From assembly GCA_036406655.1 (NCBI GenBank), contig DASXAP010000165.1, positions 1 through 64,000 of the forward strand: 64,000 nucleotides of DNA, written 5' to 3'. Under the pieces are notes generated by a model. It saw only the letters and a list, made by a program, of their open reading frames with translations. It ran no database searches and was not told where the DNA came from. This document shows positions 24,561 to 35,384 of the stretch, one piece after another (position 1 is the first letter of the stretch; every line of letters starts with the position of its first letter). The DNA is from VAZQ01 sp036406655. GTDB taxonomy: Bacteria > Pseudomonadota > Alphaproteobacteria > Rhizobiales > Xanthobacteraceae. The position numbers were made by a program, and so were the translations under genes.

Positions 24561-25522
24561 GCGTTGCCACCCTTCTTTCTCGGCTTGTCCTTGAGCAGCT
24601 CGATGCGCGCCTGCGCGGCCGCCTCGGAAAGCCGCACCGTCACCTGATCGGGCAGCCGCAGATCGATGCTGGCAATGTCCCGGCTGAGCAGGCGCTTCTC
24701 GTGATCGACACGGACCAGCGTCTCGAGCGCCGGCGCAACTCCGTGCTCCGGCAGCTCGACATCGATCCCGTTCTTGAGCCGCAGGTTCCAGCGCCGTTCT
24801 CCGACCAGCACCGAAGCGCGGACGAAGCCGCGCAGGGCGGGATGGCGATCCAGCAAGGCGAGAAATTCCTTGGCTCGGCCTTGCGCGCCGGCGCCGACGA
24901 CGAGCGGCAACTCGATCAGAGCGGGCGCCACATAGGGCTCGAGCACGGTGCCGTCGTCGGCAATGACCGAGAGGCGGCGGTCCTTTTGCCATAACGCGAA
25001 AGCCACACGCTCGCGGATCGCGATCTGCAGCTCTCCGGGATAGAGCTTGAGCACGGCGGCATCGGCGATCCACGGATTGGCGCGCAGCCGCTCGCGTACC
25101 CGCTCGACGTCAAGAAACAGAAGCGAGCTGGTGCCGGTGATGCCGGCGCCGGCGAGGACCTCCTCGCGAGTGACATGCCGGTTGCCGGCAAGCGAGATCG
25201 AGACGATGCGGAAGCCGGCGGCATTGCCGAGCTGGTCGAGAGTCTCGGTGACGGCTCCGACAAGGATCGGAACATGCCCGCCCTTGATAGCGCCGTAGCC
25301 GACGCTCGCCAGCATCAGTGCCGCCGTGGCGGCGACGCCGATCCTGCGCGGCAGCCAGACAGCGAGCCGAGGGGACCAGCGGTCCAGCAGACGCGCCAGG
25401 CACAGCGCGCGCTGGATGGCGGCGTGCGCGGCGCGCGCAAAGCCCGAGCCGGCCGAGCTTCCGCCGAGCCGCCGGCGCGCGGTCCCCTTCACCGATTGAG
25501 CGAGGCGTCCTCGATCATCCAT
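24557..25522 (-). CDS. ftsQ: Cell division protein FtsQ
   Basis: 321 residues. It has a basic cytoplasmic tail, one membrane helix around residues 62-82 (GVAATAALMLASVGYGAI), a POTRA domain (FRIVSISLAGNRHVTREEVL, about 103-172) and the FtsQ beta domain with YPGELQIAIRERVAFALW. It scaffolds FtsB/FtsL and the septal synthase in the periplasm. Its start lies 34 bp inside the ddl reading frame and its stop overlaps ftsA, so the three are tightly coupled. Confidence 0.96.
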   Translation of the reverse strand: MDDRGRLAQSVKGTARRRLGGSSAGSGFARAAHAAIQRALCLARLLDRWSPRLAVWLPRRIGVAATAALMLASVGYGAIKGGHVPILVGAVTETLDQLGNAAGFRIVSISLAGNRHVTREEVLAGAGITGTSSLLFLDVERVRERLRANPWIADAAVLKLYPGELQIAIRERVAFALWQKDRRLSVIADDGTVLEPYVAPALIELPLVVGAGAQGRAKEFLALLDRHPALRGFVRASVLVGERRWNLRLKNGIDVELPEHGVAPALETLVRVDHEKRLLSRDIASIDLRLPDQVTVRLSEAAAQARIELLKDKPRKKGGNA

Positions 25523-26409
25523 CGCACCAGCTCATCGAACGTGATGCCCGCGTGCGCCGCAAGCTCGGGCACGAGCGACGTTTCGGTCATGCCGGGTTGG
25601 GTGTTGACCTCGAGACAGACAAGTCCCCCCGCCCCTTCGATGCGATCGTCGTAACGGAAATCCGCACGGCTCACGCCTCGGCAACCCAGCGCGCGATGCG
25701 CCGCCAAGGCTAGTCTTCGGACCTCTTGGTAAACAAATGATGAAATCTCCGCCGGCAGAAGATGCTTCGAGCCGCCCGGGGCGTATTTGGCTTCGTAATC
25801 GTAAAATCTTACCGCCGGCACGATCTCGATGACGCCAAGCGCCTCCTCGCCCATGATTGTGCAGGTCAACTCCTTGCCGGCGATATATTTTTCCACCATA
25901 ACCCGTTCCCCATAGGGCCAATCCTCGCGCGTGAGCTCCTGGGGAGGATGGGCGTGATCCGCGGCCACCATGAAAACGCCGACGCTGGACCCTTCGGCGA
26001 TCGGCTTGACCACATAGGGCGGCGGCAGCACGTGGCCTGCCGCAACCTTGAAGCGCGATTCCAACACTCCTTCCGCCACCGGCACGGCGGCGGCACGGAA
26101 TACGATCTTGGCGAGGTCCTTCTGCATCGCCAGGGCGGAAGCCAGCACGCCGGAATGGCTGTAGGGAATGGCGAGGATTTCCAGTATGCCCTGGAGCGTG
26201 CCGTCCTCGCCCGGCCGCCCATGCAGGACGTTGAGGGCGACATCGGGCCTCACAGTCGTGAGCACCGAGGCGATGTCGCGCCCGACGTCGATGCGGGTGA
26301 CCCGATAACCGAGCCTCTCGAGCGCCTCTGCGCAGGCTTTCCCCGAGCGCAGCGAGACCGCGCGCTCGGCCGACCAGCCCCCCATAAGAACCGCGACATG
26401 CTTGCTCAT
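25489..26409 (-). CDS. ddlB: D-alanine--D-alanine ligase
   Basis: 306 residues from ATG 26409. ATP-grasp features: VAVLMGGWSAERAVSLRSG at the N-terminus, the glycine loop PIAEGSSVGVFMV, the ATP-binding ERVMVEKYIAGKELTC, and metal ligands in CLEVNTQPGMTETSL. It makes D-Ala-D-Ala, the substrate of MurF, in the cytoplasm. In-frame extension to 26658 overlaps murB and lacks homology. It lies in the standard dcw position between murB and ftsQ, and its last 34 bp overlap ftsQ. Confidence 0.97.
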   Translation of the reverse strand: MSKHVAVLMGGWSAERAVSLRSGKACAEALERLGYRVTRIDVGRDIASVLTTVRPDVALNVLHGRPGEDGTLQGILEILAIPYSHSGVLASALAMQKDLAKIVFRAAAVPVAEGVLESRFKVAAGHVLPPPYVVKPIAEGSSVGVFMVAADHAHPPQELTREDWPYGERVMVEKYIAGKELTCTIMGEEALGVIEIVPAVRFYDYEAKYAPGGSKHLLPAEISSFVYQEVRRLALAAHRALGCRGVSRADFRYDDRIEGAGGLVCLEVNTQPGMTETSLVPELAAHAGITFDELVRWMIEDASLNR

Positions 26410-26527
26410 GCTGTCCAGGCCGAAAGGCTGATTCGCTTGTGCCAAATAGAATCGAGAACGGCCGCGCCGTCGAGAGTCAGGCTCGCATTTTCTACGCTCC
26501 GAGACGGAGCGGTCAGCGCGGGAAAGC

Positions 26528-27499
26528 TCAGCCTGCGGCTTCGGGCGCAGGTGAGCACGCCCTCCCAAGATCGAGCGGGGCAGCAACCCCGATCCGCTTG
26601 ATCTCCCATTCCAGCTCGAGCCCGCACTTCTCCCGGACGCGGCGCCGCACCCTCTCACCCAACTGCTCGATCTCCGCAGCAGTGGCGTTGCCGAGATTGA
26701 TCAGGAAGTTGCAGTGCATCTCCGAGACCTGCGCGTCGCCCAGTCGCAACCCGCGACACCCCGCGGCGTCGATCAGCTGCCAGGCCTTGCGCCCGGGCGG
26801 GTTCTTGAATGTCGAGCCCCCGGTCCTGCTCTTGATCGGCTGGGTTGCCTCGCGTGATTCCGTGATCTTCTCCATCTCGGCGGCGATGCCGGCGGGATCG
26901 CCGGGCGAACCTTGAAACAGCGCCTCGGTGAAGATGATGTCTTCGCTCAGGCCGCAGTGGCGGTAGCTGTAGCCCATGTCGGGAAGGGCGAAGACGCGCG
27001 GGCGGCCCTGCCGATCGACCCCGCGCGCCTCCACCAGGACATCCTTGGTCTCGCGGCCATAGGCACCGCCGTTCATCCGCAAGGCTCCTCCGACTGCACC
27101 GGGGATGCCACGGAAGAAGGCCAGCCCCGCGATCGCCGCCTCCTGCGCGGCGCGACTGACCTTCACGTCGGGGACGGCGCAGCCGGCGCGAATGCGCCAG
27201 CCGTCCTCGACCTTGATCTCGGCGAAGCCGCGGCCGAGCCGGACGACCACACCCGGGACGCCGCCGTCGCGCACAATCAGGTTCGAGCCGAGCCCGATGA
27301 CGGTGACCGGAATGCGGTCCGGCAAGTGCGCAAGGAAATAACCGAGGTCGTCCGCGTCCTCGGGCACGAGCAGGATCTGCGCCGCCCCGCCGACGCGGAA
27401 CCATGTGAGGTCGGCGAGCGATTGATTGGCCAACAGCCGGCCGCGCAGGTTCGGCATGCGGCGCTTGAGATCGGGGCTGAGGTCGGGAAACGGCGTCAT
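26528..27499 (-). CDS. murB: UDP-N-acetylenolpyruvoylglucosamine reductase
   Basis: 323 residues from ATG 27499 (MTPFPDLSPDLKRRMPNLRG, matching the usual alphaproteobacterial N-terminus). ATGs at 27535 and 27532 overlap or abut the murC stop and would add 11-12 residues; translational coupling makes them possible. The FAD-binding region begins LTWFRVGGAAQ, with VIGLGSNLIVRDGG next. YSYRHCGLS supplies the substrate-binding Arg, GGSTFKNP the catalytic Ser, and SEMHCNFLINLG the final acidic residue. It reduces enolpyruvyl-UDP-GlcNAc to UDP-MurNAc with NADPH. It is followed by ddl after 118 bp. Confidence 0.96.
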   Translation of the reverse strand: MTPFPDLSPDLKRRMPNLRGRLLANQSLADLTWFRVGGAAQILLVPEDADDLGYFLAHLPDRIPVTVIGLGSNLIVRDGGVPGVVVRLGRGFAEIKVEDGWRIRAGCAVPDVKVSRAAQEAAIAGLAFFRGIPGAVGGALRMNGGAYGRETKDVLVEARGVDRQGRPRVFALPDMGYSYRHCGLSEDIIFTEALFQGSPGDPAGIAAEMEKITESREATQPIKSRTGGSTFKNPPGRKAWQLIDAAGCRGLRLGDAQVSEMHCNFLINLGNATAAEIEQLGERVRRRVREKCGLELEWEIKRIGVAAPLDLGRACSPAPEAAG

Positions 27500-27531
27500 C
27501 GATGCAAATGCGCGCAGGCAAAGCAGATCCA

Positions 27532-28940
<1,409 letters not shown>

Positions 28941-28944
<4 letters not shown>

Positions 28945-30053
28945 CGACGCCCCCCGGACATCGTTTTCAGGACCAAGTCGGCGAGCCGCTCGGCGCCGTC
29001 GGTGACACCCTGCGAGCGGGCAGCGGCGGCCATTGCCGCGAGCTTCTGCGGGGCGCCGGCAAGCTCGCCGATCTCCGCCGCCAGGCGAGCCGGCGTGAAG
29101 TCGACCTGCTGCAGGCGCATCGCACCGCCGGCCCGCTCGAGAACGGCAGCATTCGCGGACTGGTCCTGATCGAGCGCATGCGGCAATGGCACGAGTATGG
29201 CGGGCCGTCCGATGGCCGCAAGCTCGGCGGCGGTCGAAGCACCCGAGCGGCAGACGACGAGGTGCGCGGCAGCGATGCGAGCCGGCAGATCGCCGAAGAA
29301 CGGCTCGATCTCGGCCGCGATCCGCGCCCGACGATAGGTTTCCGCGACGCGCGCGACATCCTCCGGGCGGGCCTGCTGCACGACCGAGAGGCGTCCCTGC
29401 AAAGCGGGGTCGAGCCGCCCGAGCGCGGCCGGCACCACCTCGGCCATGATCCGCGCGCCCTGGCTCCCGCCGTACACGAGCAGGCGCAGCTGCCCATTCA
29501 TATCGGGCGGGACGTAGGGCCTGGCCGCGGCTGCGATCACCGCCGGGCGCACCGGATTGCCGGTGCGGGTGGCCTTGCGAGCCAACGACGGCCGGCCCTC
29601 GAGCACGCCGCCGAGGCTGACGGCGATTGCGTCGGCAAGCGGCGCCAGCAATCGATTGCCGCGACCCATCACTGCGTTCTGCTCGTGGATCACGACGGGG
29701 ATCCCGCGCAGCCTTGCCGCAAGCAACGGCGGGAGAGTGGGATAGCCGCCGAAGCCGACCACGGCGCTTGGCCGCAGCCGACCGAAGAGACGCCAGGACT
29801 GCACGGTGCCCCTCGCGAGGTTTGCCGCGGTTCGCGCGACAGACAAAGGATTGAGGCTGCGTATGGTCGCACTGGCGACGATGTGAGTCGCACGAGCGGG
29901 AAATCGGCCGTAGGATTCGGCGCGGGCATCGGTCGCGAGCTCGACGACGATGCCGCGCCGGCCCAGCATCTCCGCCAGCGCCTGTGCCGGGAACAGATGC
30001 CCGCCGGTTCCGCCCGCCGCCAGGACGACGAGCGGCGCCCCGCCCGCCTGCAT
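28941..30053 (-). CDS. murG: Lipid II synthase MurG (UDP-GlcNAc transferase)
   Basis: 370 residues. The acceptor-side glycine loop LAAGGTGGHLFPAQALAEML is near the N-terminus, VVGFGGYPTLPPLLAA and HEQNAVMGRGNRLL complete the N-domain, and the C-domain carries VYGGSQGARIMAE and CRSGASTAAELAAIGRPAILVPLPHA. It transfers GlcNAc to lipid I on the inner face of the cytoplasmic membrane. Start and ftsW stop share one base (TGATG), and its stop overlaps the murC start. Confidence 0.98.
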
Positions 30054-31207
30054 CAGGCAGCGCTCCGGCCACCCGCGAGAATGGCCTCTTGGGTGAGCAG
30101 CGCGGCGCGCGGCTGTTCACGCCCGAGAGCAAGCAGCATGCCCATGCCGTAGGCGAGAGAGATCATCGATGAGCCGCCATAGGAGATGAACGGCAGCGTC
30201 ATGCCCTTCGCCGGCATGAGATGCAAGTTCACCGCCATGTTGATGGCCGATTGCAGCCCGAACAGGATCGCCAGTCCCGAGACCGCGAAACGGGCAAAGT
30301 GATCCTCGGTGCGGATCGCATTGCGCAGAGCGCGCATGACGATGAAAGCGAACAGCGCAACGAGCAGCAGGCACAGCACGATCCCGAATTCCTCGGCTGC
30401 GACCGCGAACACGAAATCGGTGTGGCTCTCCGGCAGGATACGCTTGACCCTCCCCTCGCCGGGACCCTGACCGAACCAGCCGCCGCGCTGGAACGACTCG
30501 AGCGCCTGGTCGATGTTGAAAGTGTCGCCCGAGGAAGGATCACGGAACCGCTCGATCCGGCGCGCCACGTGCGGGATGAAAGCATAGGCGCTGGCAAGCC
30601 CGAGCGCTGCCGCCCCGGCGAGGCCGCCGACCCACAGGAGTCGCATGCCCGCCAGGAAGAACAAGGCGCTCCACACGAGCGCCAGGAGCATCGTCTGCCC
30701 GAAGTCGGGCTGCAGCACGAGCCCGGTCACCGTGATCGCGAGCAGGGCCAGAGCCACGCTGTTGGCCGGCATTTCCGGGCGGCGCTCGGTCTCGGCGAAG
30801 AGCCAGGCGATCAGGATCACGAAAGCGGGCTTGAGGAACTCCGAGGGCTGAACGTTGATGCCGAGGAGGACGATCCACCGCCGCGCGCCCTTCACCTCGG
30901 CGCCGTAGTGGAGCGTCGCGGCGACCAGCACCAGGCTCAGCACGAAGACGACCAGTGCGACCCGGCGGATGTGCCGCGGCGGCAGGAACGAGGTGGCCAG
31001 CAGGACCACGAGCGCCGGCAGCAGATAGAGCACATGGCGGCTGACGAAGTAGAACGGATCGAGGCCGAGCCGGGCGGCGACCGGCGGGCTGGCCGCGAGC
31101 GACAGCACGATGCCGCCCAGCATCAGCGCCAGCAGTGCCCCGAGCAGCGGGCGGTCCACCGTCCACCACCACGCGGCAAAGGCCGTGCGTTCCAGCCGCG
31201 ACACCAT
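30053..31207 (-). CDS. ftsW: SEDS peptidoglycan glycosyltransferase FtsW
   Basis: 384 residues. The start is taken at ATG 31207 because GGAGGGG lies five bases before it; an ATG at 31219 overlaps that site. Ten membrane helices are predicted. SEDS signatures are GINVQPSEFLKPAFVILIAW, the catalytic-loop region after helix 7 (QRGGWFGQGPGEGRVK, HTDFVFAVAAEEFG) and LPFISYGGSSM near the end. It polymerises septal glycan strands together with FtsI. A 104-bp gap separates it from murD and a one-base overlap joins it to murG. Confidence 0.97.
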   Translation of the reverse strand: MVSRLERTAFAAWWWTVDRPLLGALLALMLGGIVLSLAASPPVAARLGLDPFYFVSRHVLYLLPALVVLLATSFLPPRHIRRVALVVFVLSLVLVAATLHYGAEVKGARRWIVLLGINVQPSEFLKPAFVILIAWLFAETERRPEMPANSVALALLAITVTGLVLQPDFGQTMLLALVWSALFFLAGMRLLWVGGLAGAAALGLASAYAFIPHVARRIERFRDPSSGDTFNIDQALESFQRGGWFGQGPGEGRVKRILPESHTDFVFAVAAEEFGIVLCLLLVALFAFIVMRALRNAIRTEDHFARFAVSGLAILFGLQSAINMAVNLHLMPAKGMTLPFISYGGSSMISLAYGMGMLLALGREQPRAALLTQEAILAGGRSAA

Positions 31208-31311
31208 GCTCCCCTCCATCAGACGGGCGCTCGTCCCCTCCCATTCCTGCCTCCGCTATCGTTTCCAGCAGATTAAGATCGAGCCGTGGGAGGCCGGTCC
31301 CGTGGCGGGCG

Positions 31312-32724
31312 TCAGCCTCGTGCTGGTGCAAGCAGCTCGATGCCGGGAAGCTGTCCGACCCGTCGGCGGAAAGCATCGCCGCGGACCTCGAAATTGCGGA
31401 ACTGGTCGAACGAGGCGCAGGCCGGCGACAGCAGCACGATCGGCTCGGCGAGGTCGGAGGCAGCGGCATCGCGGGCGGCGAGCTCGACGGCACGATCGAG
31501 GGTACCGGCAATGACATGGGGCGCCTGCCCCTCCAGCTCGGCGGCAAAGCCGGCTGCCGCCTCGCCGATCAGGTAGGCCTTGCGGATGCGCGGGAAAAAT
31601 CGTCGGAGCGAAGCGAGGCCGCCGGTCTTGGGCTGGCCGCCGGCGATCCAGAAGATATCGGAGAAGCAGGCCAGCGCCTGGGCGGCCGAATCCGCGTTGG
31701 TCGCTTTCGAATCGTTGACGAACAGCACGGCACCCAGGCGTGCCACCTGCTCCATCCGGTGGGCGAGCCCGGGAAAGGACGCGAGCCCCCGCTGGACCTG
31801 CTCGGCGGACAGGCCGAGCGCGAGCGCGGCGCCGGCGGCACAGGCCGAATTCTGCGCGTTGTGCAGCCCGCGCAGCGAGCCGATGCCGGCGATGCGAGCG
31901 ACCACGCGCGCGCCGGCAGCGCTCGCCTGCATGATCCTGTCTGCCTGCACGTAGATCCCGTCGGCAAGGGGCCGCTGGACCGAGACACGCACGATCCGCT
32001 TGCCGGCGCGCTCGATGCGATCGGCAGCGGCGGCACACCACTGATCGTCGACACCGACGACGGCAGTGCCGTTCGTCTGAACTCCGGCGACGAGGCGCTC
32101 CTTCACCGCAGCATAGCCCTGCAAGGTGCCGTGCCGGTCGAGGTGGTCCTCGCTGACATTGATGAGGACGCCGACCGAAGGATCGAGAGTAGGCGCAAGA
32201 TCGATCTGATAGGACGAGACCTCGATCACGTGCACGCGGCGCGCATGCGGAGGATCGAGCGAGAGGATTGCGGTGCCGATATTGCCGCCCATCTGCGCAT
32301 CGTGGCCGGCCGAGCGCAGCAAATGCGCGACGAGCGCGGTTGTCGTCGATTTGCCGTTCGTGCCGGTGATGGCAACGAACGGAGCGTCGGGGGCGCTGCG
32401 GCGGCGCTCGCGGCAAAACAGCTCGATGTCGCCGATCACCTCGACCGCCGCCGCCTGCGCCAGCCGGGCGGCCCAGTGCGGCGCCGGATGGGTGAGCGGA
32501 ACCCCGGGGGCGAGCACCAGCGCGGCGACGCCCGGCCAGTCGATCTGCCGGAAGTCCGCCGTCGCGATTCCGGCCATGGCGGCCTTGGCGACAGTATCGG
32601 CGTCGTCGTCCCAGCCCACCACGTCGGCGCCACCGGCGCGCAGCGCGCTGGCGCTGGCGAGCCCGGAGCCGCCCAAGCCGAAGACGGCAACCTTCCTGCC
32701 TTTGAACGTGGTGACCGGGGTCAT
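31312..32724 (-). CDS. murD: UDP-N-acetylmuramoylalanine--D-glutamate ligase
   Basis: 470 residues. The N-domain VAVFGLGGSGLASASAL is followed by the P-loop AITGTNGKSTTTALVAHLL, the Mur-ligase motifs EVSSYQIDL and NVSEDHLDRHG, and NDSKATNADSA plus LLSPACASFDQF in the C-domain. The last two are typical of MurD. It adds D-Glu to UDP-MurNAc-L-Ala. It lies 52 bp after mraY. Confidence 0.98.
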   Translation of the reverse strand: MTPVTTFKGRKVAVFGLGGSGLASASALRAGGADVVGWDDDADTVAKAAMAGIATADFRQIDWPGVAALVLAPGVPLTHPAPHWAARLAQAAAVEVIGDIELFCRERRRSAPDAPFVAITGTNGKSTTTALVAHLLRSAGHDAQMGGNIGTAILSLDPPHARRVHVIEVSSYQIDLAPTLDPSVGVLINVSEDHLDRHGTLQGYAAVKERLVAGVQTNGTAVVGVDDQWCAAAADRIERAGKRIVRVSVQRPLADGIYVQADRIMQASAAGARVVARIAGIGSLRGLHNAQNSACAAGAALALGLSAEQVQRGLASFPGLAHRMEQVARLGAVLFVNDSKATNADSAAQALACFSDIFWIAGGQPKTGGLASLRRFFPRIRKAYLIGEAAAGFAAELEGQAPHVIAGTLDRAVELAARDAAASDLAEPIVLLSPACASFDQFRNFEVRGDAFRRRVGQLPGIELLAPARG

Positions 32725-32776
32725 CAGTCAGGGGGAACGCCGCAGGTGCAGGAGCGGCGGCATGGGAACGCCGCGC

Positions 32777-33862
32777 TCACCGCAGCTTCAGGGTGGACAG
32801 CCCCGCCAGCGCGAGGACCACCGCGATGATCCAGAAGCGGATCACGATCTGCGGCTCCGTCCATCCCTGCTGCTCGAAATGATGGTGCAGCGGCGCCATC
32901 CTGAACACCCGCTTGCCGGTGAGCTTGAAGGAAACCACCTGCACGATCACCGACACCGCTTCCAGAACGAACAGGCCGCCGACGATGGCGAGGACGATCT
33001 CCTGCTTGGTCGCTACCGCGACCGTGCCCAGCATGCCGCCGAGCGCAAGCGAGCCGGTGTCTCCCATGAAGATCGAAGCCGGTGGCGCATTGAACCAGAG
33101 AAAGCCTATCCCCGAGCCGATCACGGCACCGCACAAGACCGCCAGCTCGCCCGTGCCGGCCACGAAATGAAGCTGCAGATAGTCCGAGATGAAGGCGTTG
33201 CCCACCACCCAGGCAAAGACGCCGAAACAGCCGGTGGCGATGATCACCGGGACGATGGCGAGGCCGTCGAGACCGTCGGTCAGGTTGACCGCATTGCCCG
33301 CGCCCACGATCACGAAGCTGCCGAGCACGATGAAGAACCAGCCCAGCGGCAGGATCAGCTCCTTGAAGAACGGGAACGTGAGCGAGCTCGCGAACGGCGC
33401 TCGCCCGAGCAGCACGATGAAATAACAGGCCGCCGCCGCGATCAGCAGCTCCGCCGCGAAGCGGATCTTGCCGGAGAACCCGACATGGGTCTGCTTGGTC
33501 ACCTTGAGGTAGTCGTCGTAGAAGCCGATGATGCCGAACGTGAGCGTCAGCCCGAGCACGATCCAGACGTAGCGGTTGGCGAGATTGGCCCATAGCAGCG
33601 TTGCCACCACGACCCCGGACAGGATCATGATGCCGCCCATCGTCGGCGTGCCTTTCTTCGTGACGAGGTGCGACTGCGGCCCATCGGCGCGAATCGGCTG
33701 GCCTTTGCCCTGCCTGAGCCTCAGGTGATCGATCAGCCAGGGACCGAACAGGAACACAAAGACGAGGGCCGTCATCACCGCCCCGCCGGTGCGGAAGGTG
33801 ATATAGCGCAAGACGTTGAGCAGACCGATCGTGTCCGAGAATGCCGAGAGCCAGTACAGCAT
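32777..33862 (-). CDS. mraY: Phospho-MurNAc-pentapeptide translocase MraY
   Basis: 361 residues, ten membrane helices. The signature residues are all present: KKGTPTMGG near the N-terminus, the aspartates of FYDDYLKV and NLTDGLDGLA, the GDTGSLALGG loop and the PLHHHFEQQGW loop. It transfers phospho-MurNAc-pentapeptide to undecaprenyl phosphate, making lipid I. The start follows the murF stop by only 3 bp, so the genes are coupled. Confidence 0.98.
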   Translation of the reverse strand: MLYWLSAFSDTIGLLNVLRYITFRTGGAVMTALVFVFLFGPWLIDHLRLRQGKGQPIRADGPQSHLVTKKGTPTMGGIMILSGVVVATLLWANLANRYVWIVLGLTLTFGIIGFYDDYLKVTKQTHVGFSGKIRFAAELLIAAAACYFIVLLGRAPFASSLTFPFFKELILPLGWFFIVLGSFVIVGAGNAVNLTDGLDGLAIVPVIIATGCFGVFAWVVGNAFISDYLQLHFVAGTGELAVLCGAVIGSGIGFLWFNAPPASIFMGDTGSLALGGMLGTVAVATKQEIVLAIVGGLFVLEAVSVIVQVVSFKLTGKRVFRMAPLHHHFEQQGWTEPQIVIRFWIIAVVLALAGLSTLKLR

Positions 33863-33865
33863 CGT

Positions 33866-35311
33866 TCAGCCTTGCGATCGCGCAGCCGTCAGCTGCTCGC
33901 GGCGATACCGATCCTGCAGGGTCCTCACAATGGGCGCCATCCGCGAGCCGAGTGAGCCCTTGATCATGATCGCATCGCCTCCTTGCACGGCGGACAGAAC
34001 CTCGGGTTGCAGTTTCGTCGAGCTCTCCGCATAGCCTCCCCTCCGGCTCGAGGGAAGCGCCTCCCACAGCTCGCGCATGAGCGGGCCGCAGCAGAAAACG
34101 AGATCGACGTCATGCACGACCACGGCTTCGGCGAGCTCGCGATGCAGCTCGGCCCCCCGCGCTCCGAGCTCCAGCATGTCTCCCAGCACGGCGATACGGC
34201 GGCCGCGGGCGCCCATCTCGACTTGCCCGAGCAGGGCGAGCGCGGCACGCATCGAGGCGGGATTGGCGTTATAGCTCTCGTCGATCAGCACCGCTGTGCC
34301 CCCACCGACCTCGAGCAGCATGCGGGCGCCGCGCCCGCTCCCCGGCCGCCACCGCGCGAGGGCGAGCGTGCCCAGCGCCAGATCGGCACCGAGCAGCCCG
34401 ACCGTCGCGAGGACCGCCAGTGAGTTCATGACCAGATGCCGGCCGGGCGCGCCGAGCTTGTAGGTGACCTCCGTGCCCATGATGCAGGCTTCCACCGTCG
34501 AGCTGTCGGCGAGCAGGGCGCATCTGACGAGTCGCGCATCGGCATCCGCCGCCTCGCCGAAGGAGACCACACGCGAGATGCCGGCGTCGCGCGCCGCGCC
34601 CTCGAGGCGGGCAAACTGTGCATTGTCCCGGTTGAGCACGGCCGATCCGCCGCGCTCGACGCCGCGGAACATTTCCGCCTTGGCGTCGGCGATCGCCTCG
34701 ATCGACCCGAAGAACTCGAGATGGACCGGCTCGATCGCGGTGATTATCGCAACATGCGGTCGCACCAGACGAGCGAGCGGCTCGATCTCGCCGGCATGGT
34801 TCATGCCCAGCTCGAACACTGCATAGCGTGCGCTCGCAGGACAGCGCGCGAGCGACAGCGGCACGCCCCAATGGTTGTTGTAGGAGGCAATCGATGCATG
34901 CGTCTCCCCGTCCTCCGCGAGCGCCAGCCGCAGCGCCTCCTTGGTGCCGGTCTTGCCGACCGAGCCGGTGACACCCACGATTCGCGTGCTGGCGCGCGCG
35001 CGCGCGGCTCGGGCAAGGTCGCGCAGGCCGTCGAGCACGTTGCCGACCACGAGCAGCGGCGCATCGGAGGCATGCTCCGCGCGCCGCTCGGCGGCCACCA
35101 CCGCCAGGCTCGCACCGGCACTCAATGCCGCGGTGACGAAGTCGTGCCCGTCGCGGCTGTCGCCCTTTATCGCAAAAAAAGCCTCGCCCGGGGCGATGGT
35201 GCGGCTGTCTATCGAGATGCCGCGTATCGCCGGCGACAGCCTGCCGCAGCGCTGCGCGCCCATTGCCGCCGCCATCGCCTCGATGGTCCAGAGCGGGCGG
35301 GCGGCCGTCAT
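33866..35311 (-). CDS. murF: UDP-MurNAc-tripeptide--D-alanyl-D-alanine ligase
   Basis: 481 residues from ATG 35311 (MTAARPLWTIEAMAAAM, a normal MurF beginning). DSRTIAPGEAFFAIKG marks the N-domain, VTGSVGKTGTKEAL is the P-loop, and the central domain has FELGMNHAGEI. The C-domain begins LIDESYNANPASM. It adds the D-Ala-D-Ala made by Ddl. A 73-bp gap separates it from murE; in-frame sequence across that gap has no homology. No strong ribosome site is seen. Confidence 0.97.
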   Translation of the reverse strand: MTAARPLWTIEAMAAAMGAQRCGRLSPAIRGISIDSRTIAPGEAFFAIKGDSRDGHDFVTAALSAGASLAVVAAERRAEHASDAPLLVVGNVLDGLRDLARAARARASTRIVGVTGSVGKTGTKEALRLALAEDGETHASIASYNNHWGVPLSLARCPASARYAVFELGMNHAGEIEPLARLVRPHVAIITAIEPVHLEFFGSIEAIADAKAEMFRGVERGGSAVLNRDNAQFARLEGAARDAGISRVVSFGEAADADARLVRCALLADSSTVEACIMGTEVTYKLGAPGRHLVMNSLAVLATVGLLGADLALGTLALARWRPGSGRGARMLLEVGGGTAVLIDESYNANPASMRAALALLGQVEMGARGRRIAVLGDMLELGARGAELHRELAEAVVVHDVDLVFCCGPLMRELWEALPSSRRGGYAESSTKLQPEVLSAVQGGDAIMIKGSLGSRMAPIVRTLQDRYRREQLTAARSQG

Positions 35312-35384
35312 GCGCGCCCGCCACAGGGAAACGTGCAGCGGCGAGAGGGGGCGCGGCTCGGGCCGAAAGATCGTGAAGCCGGCA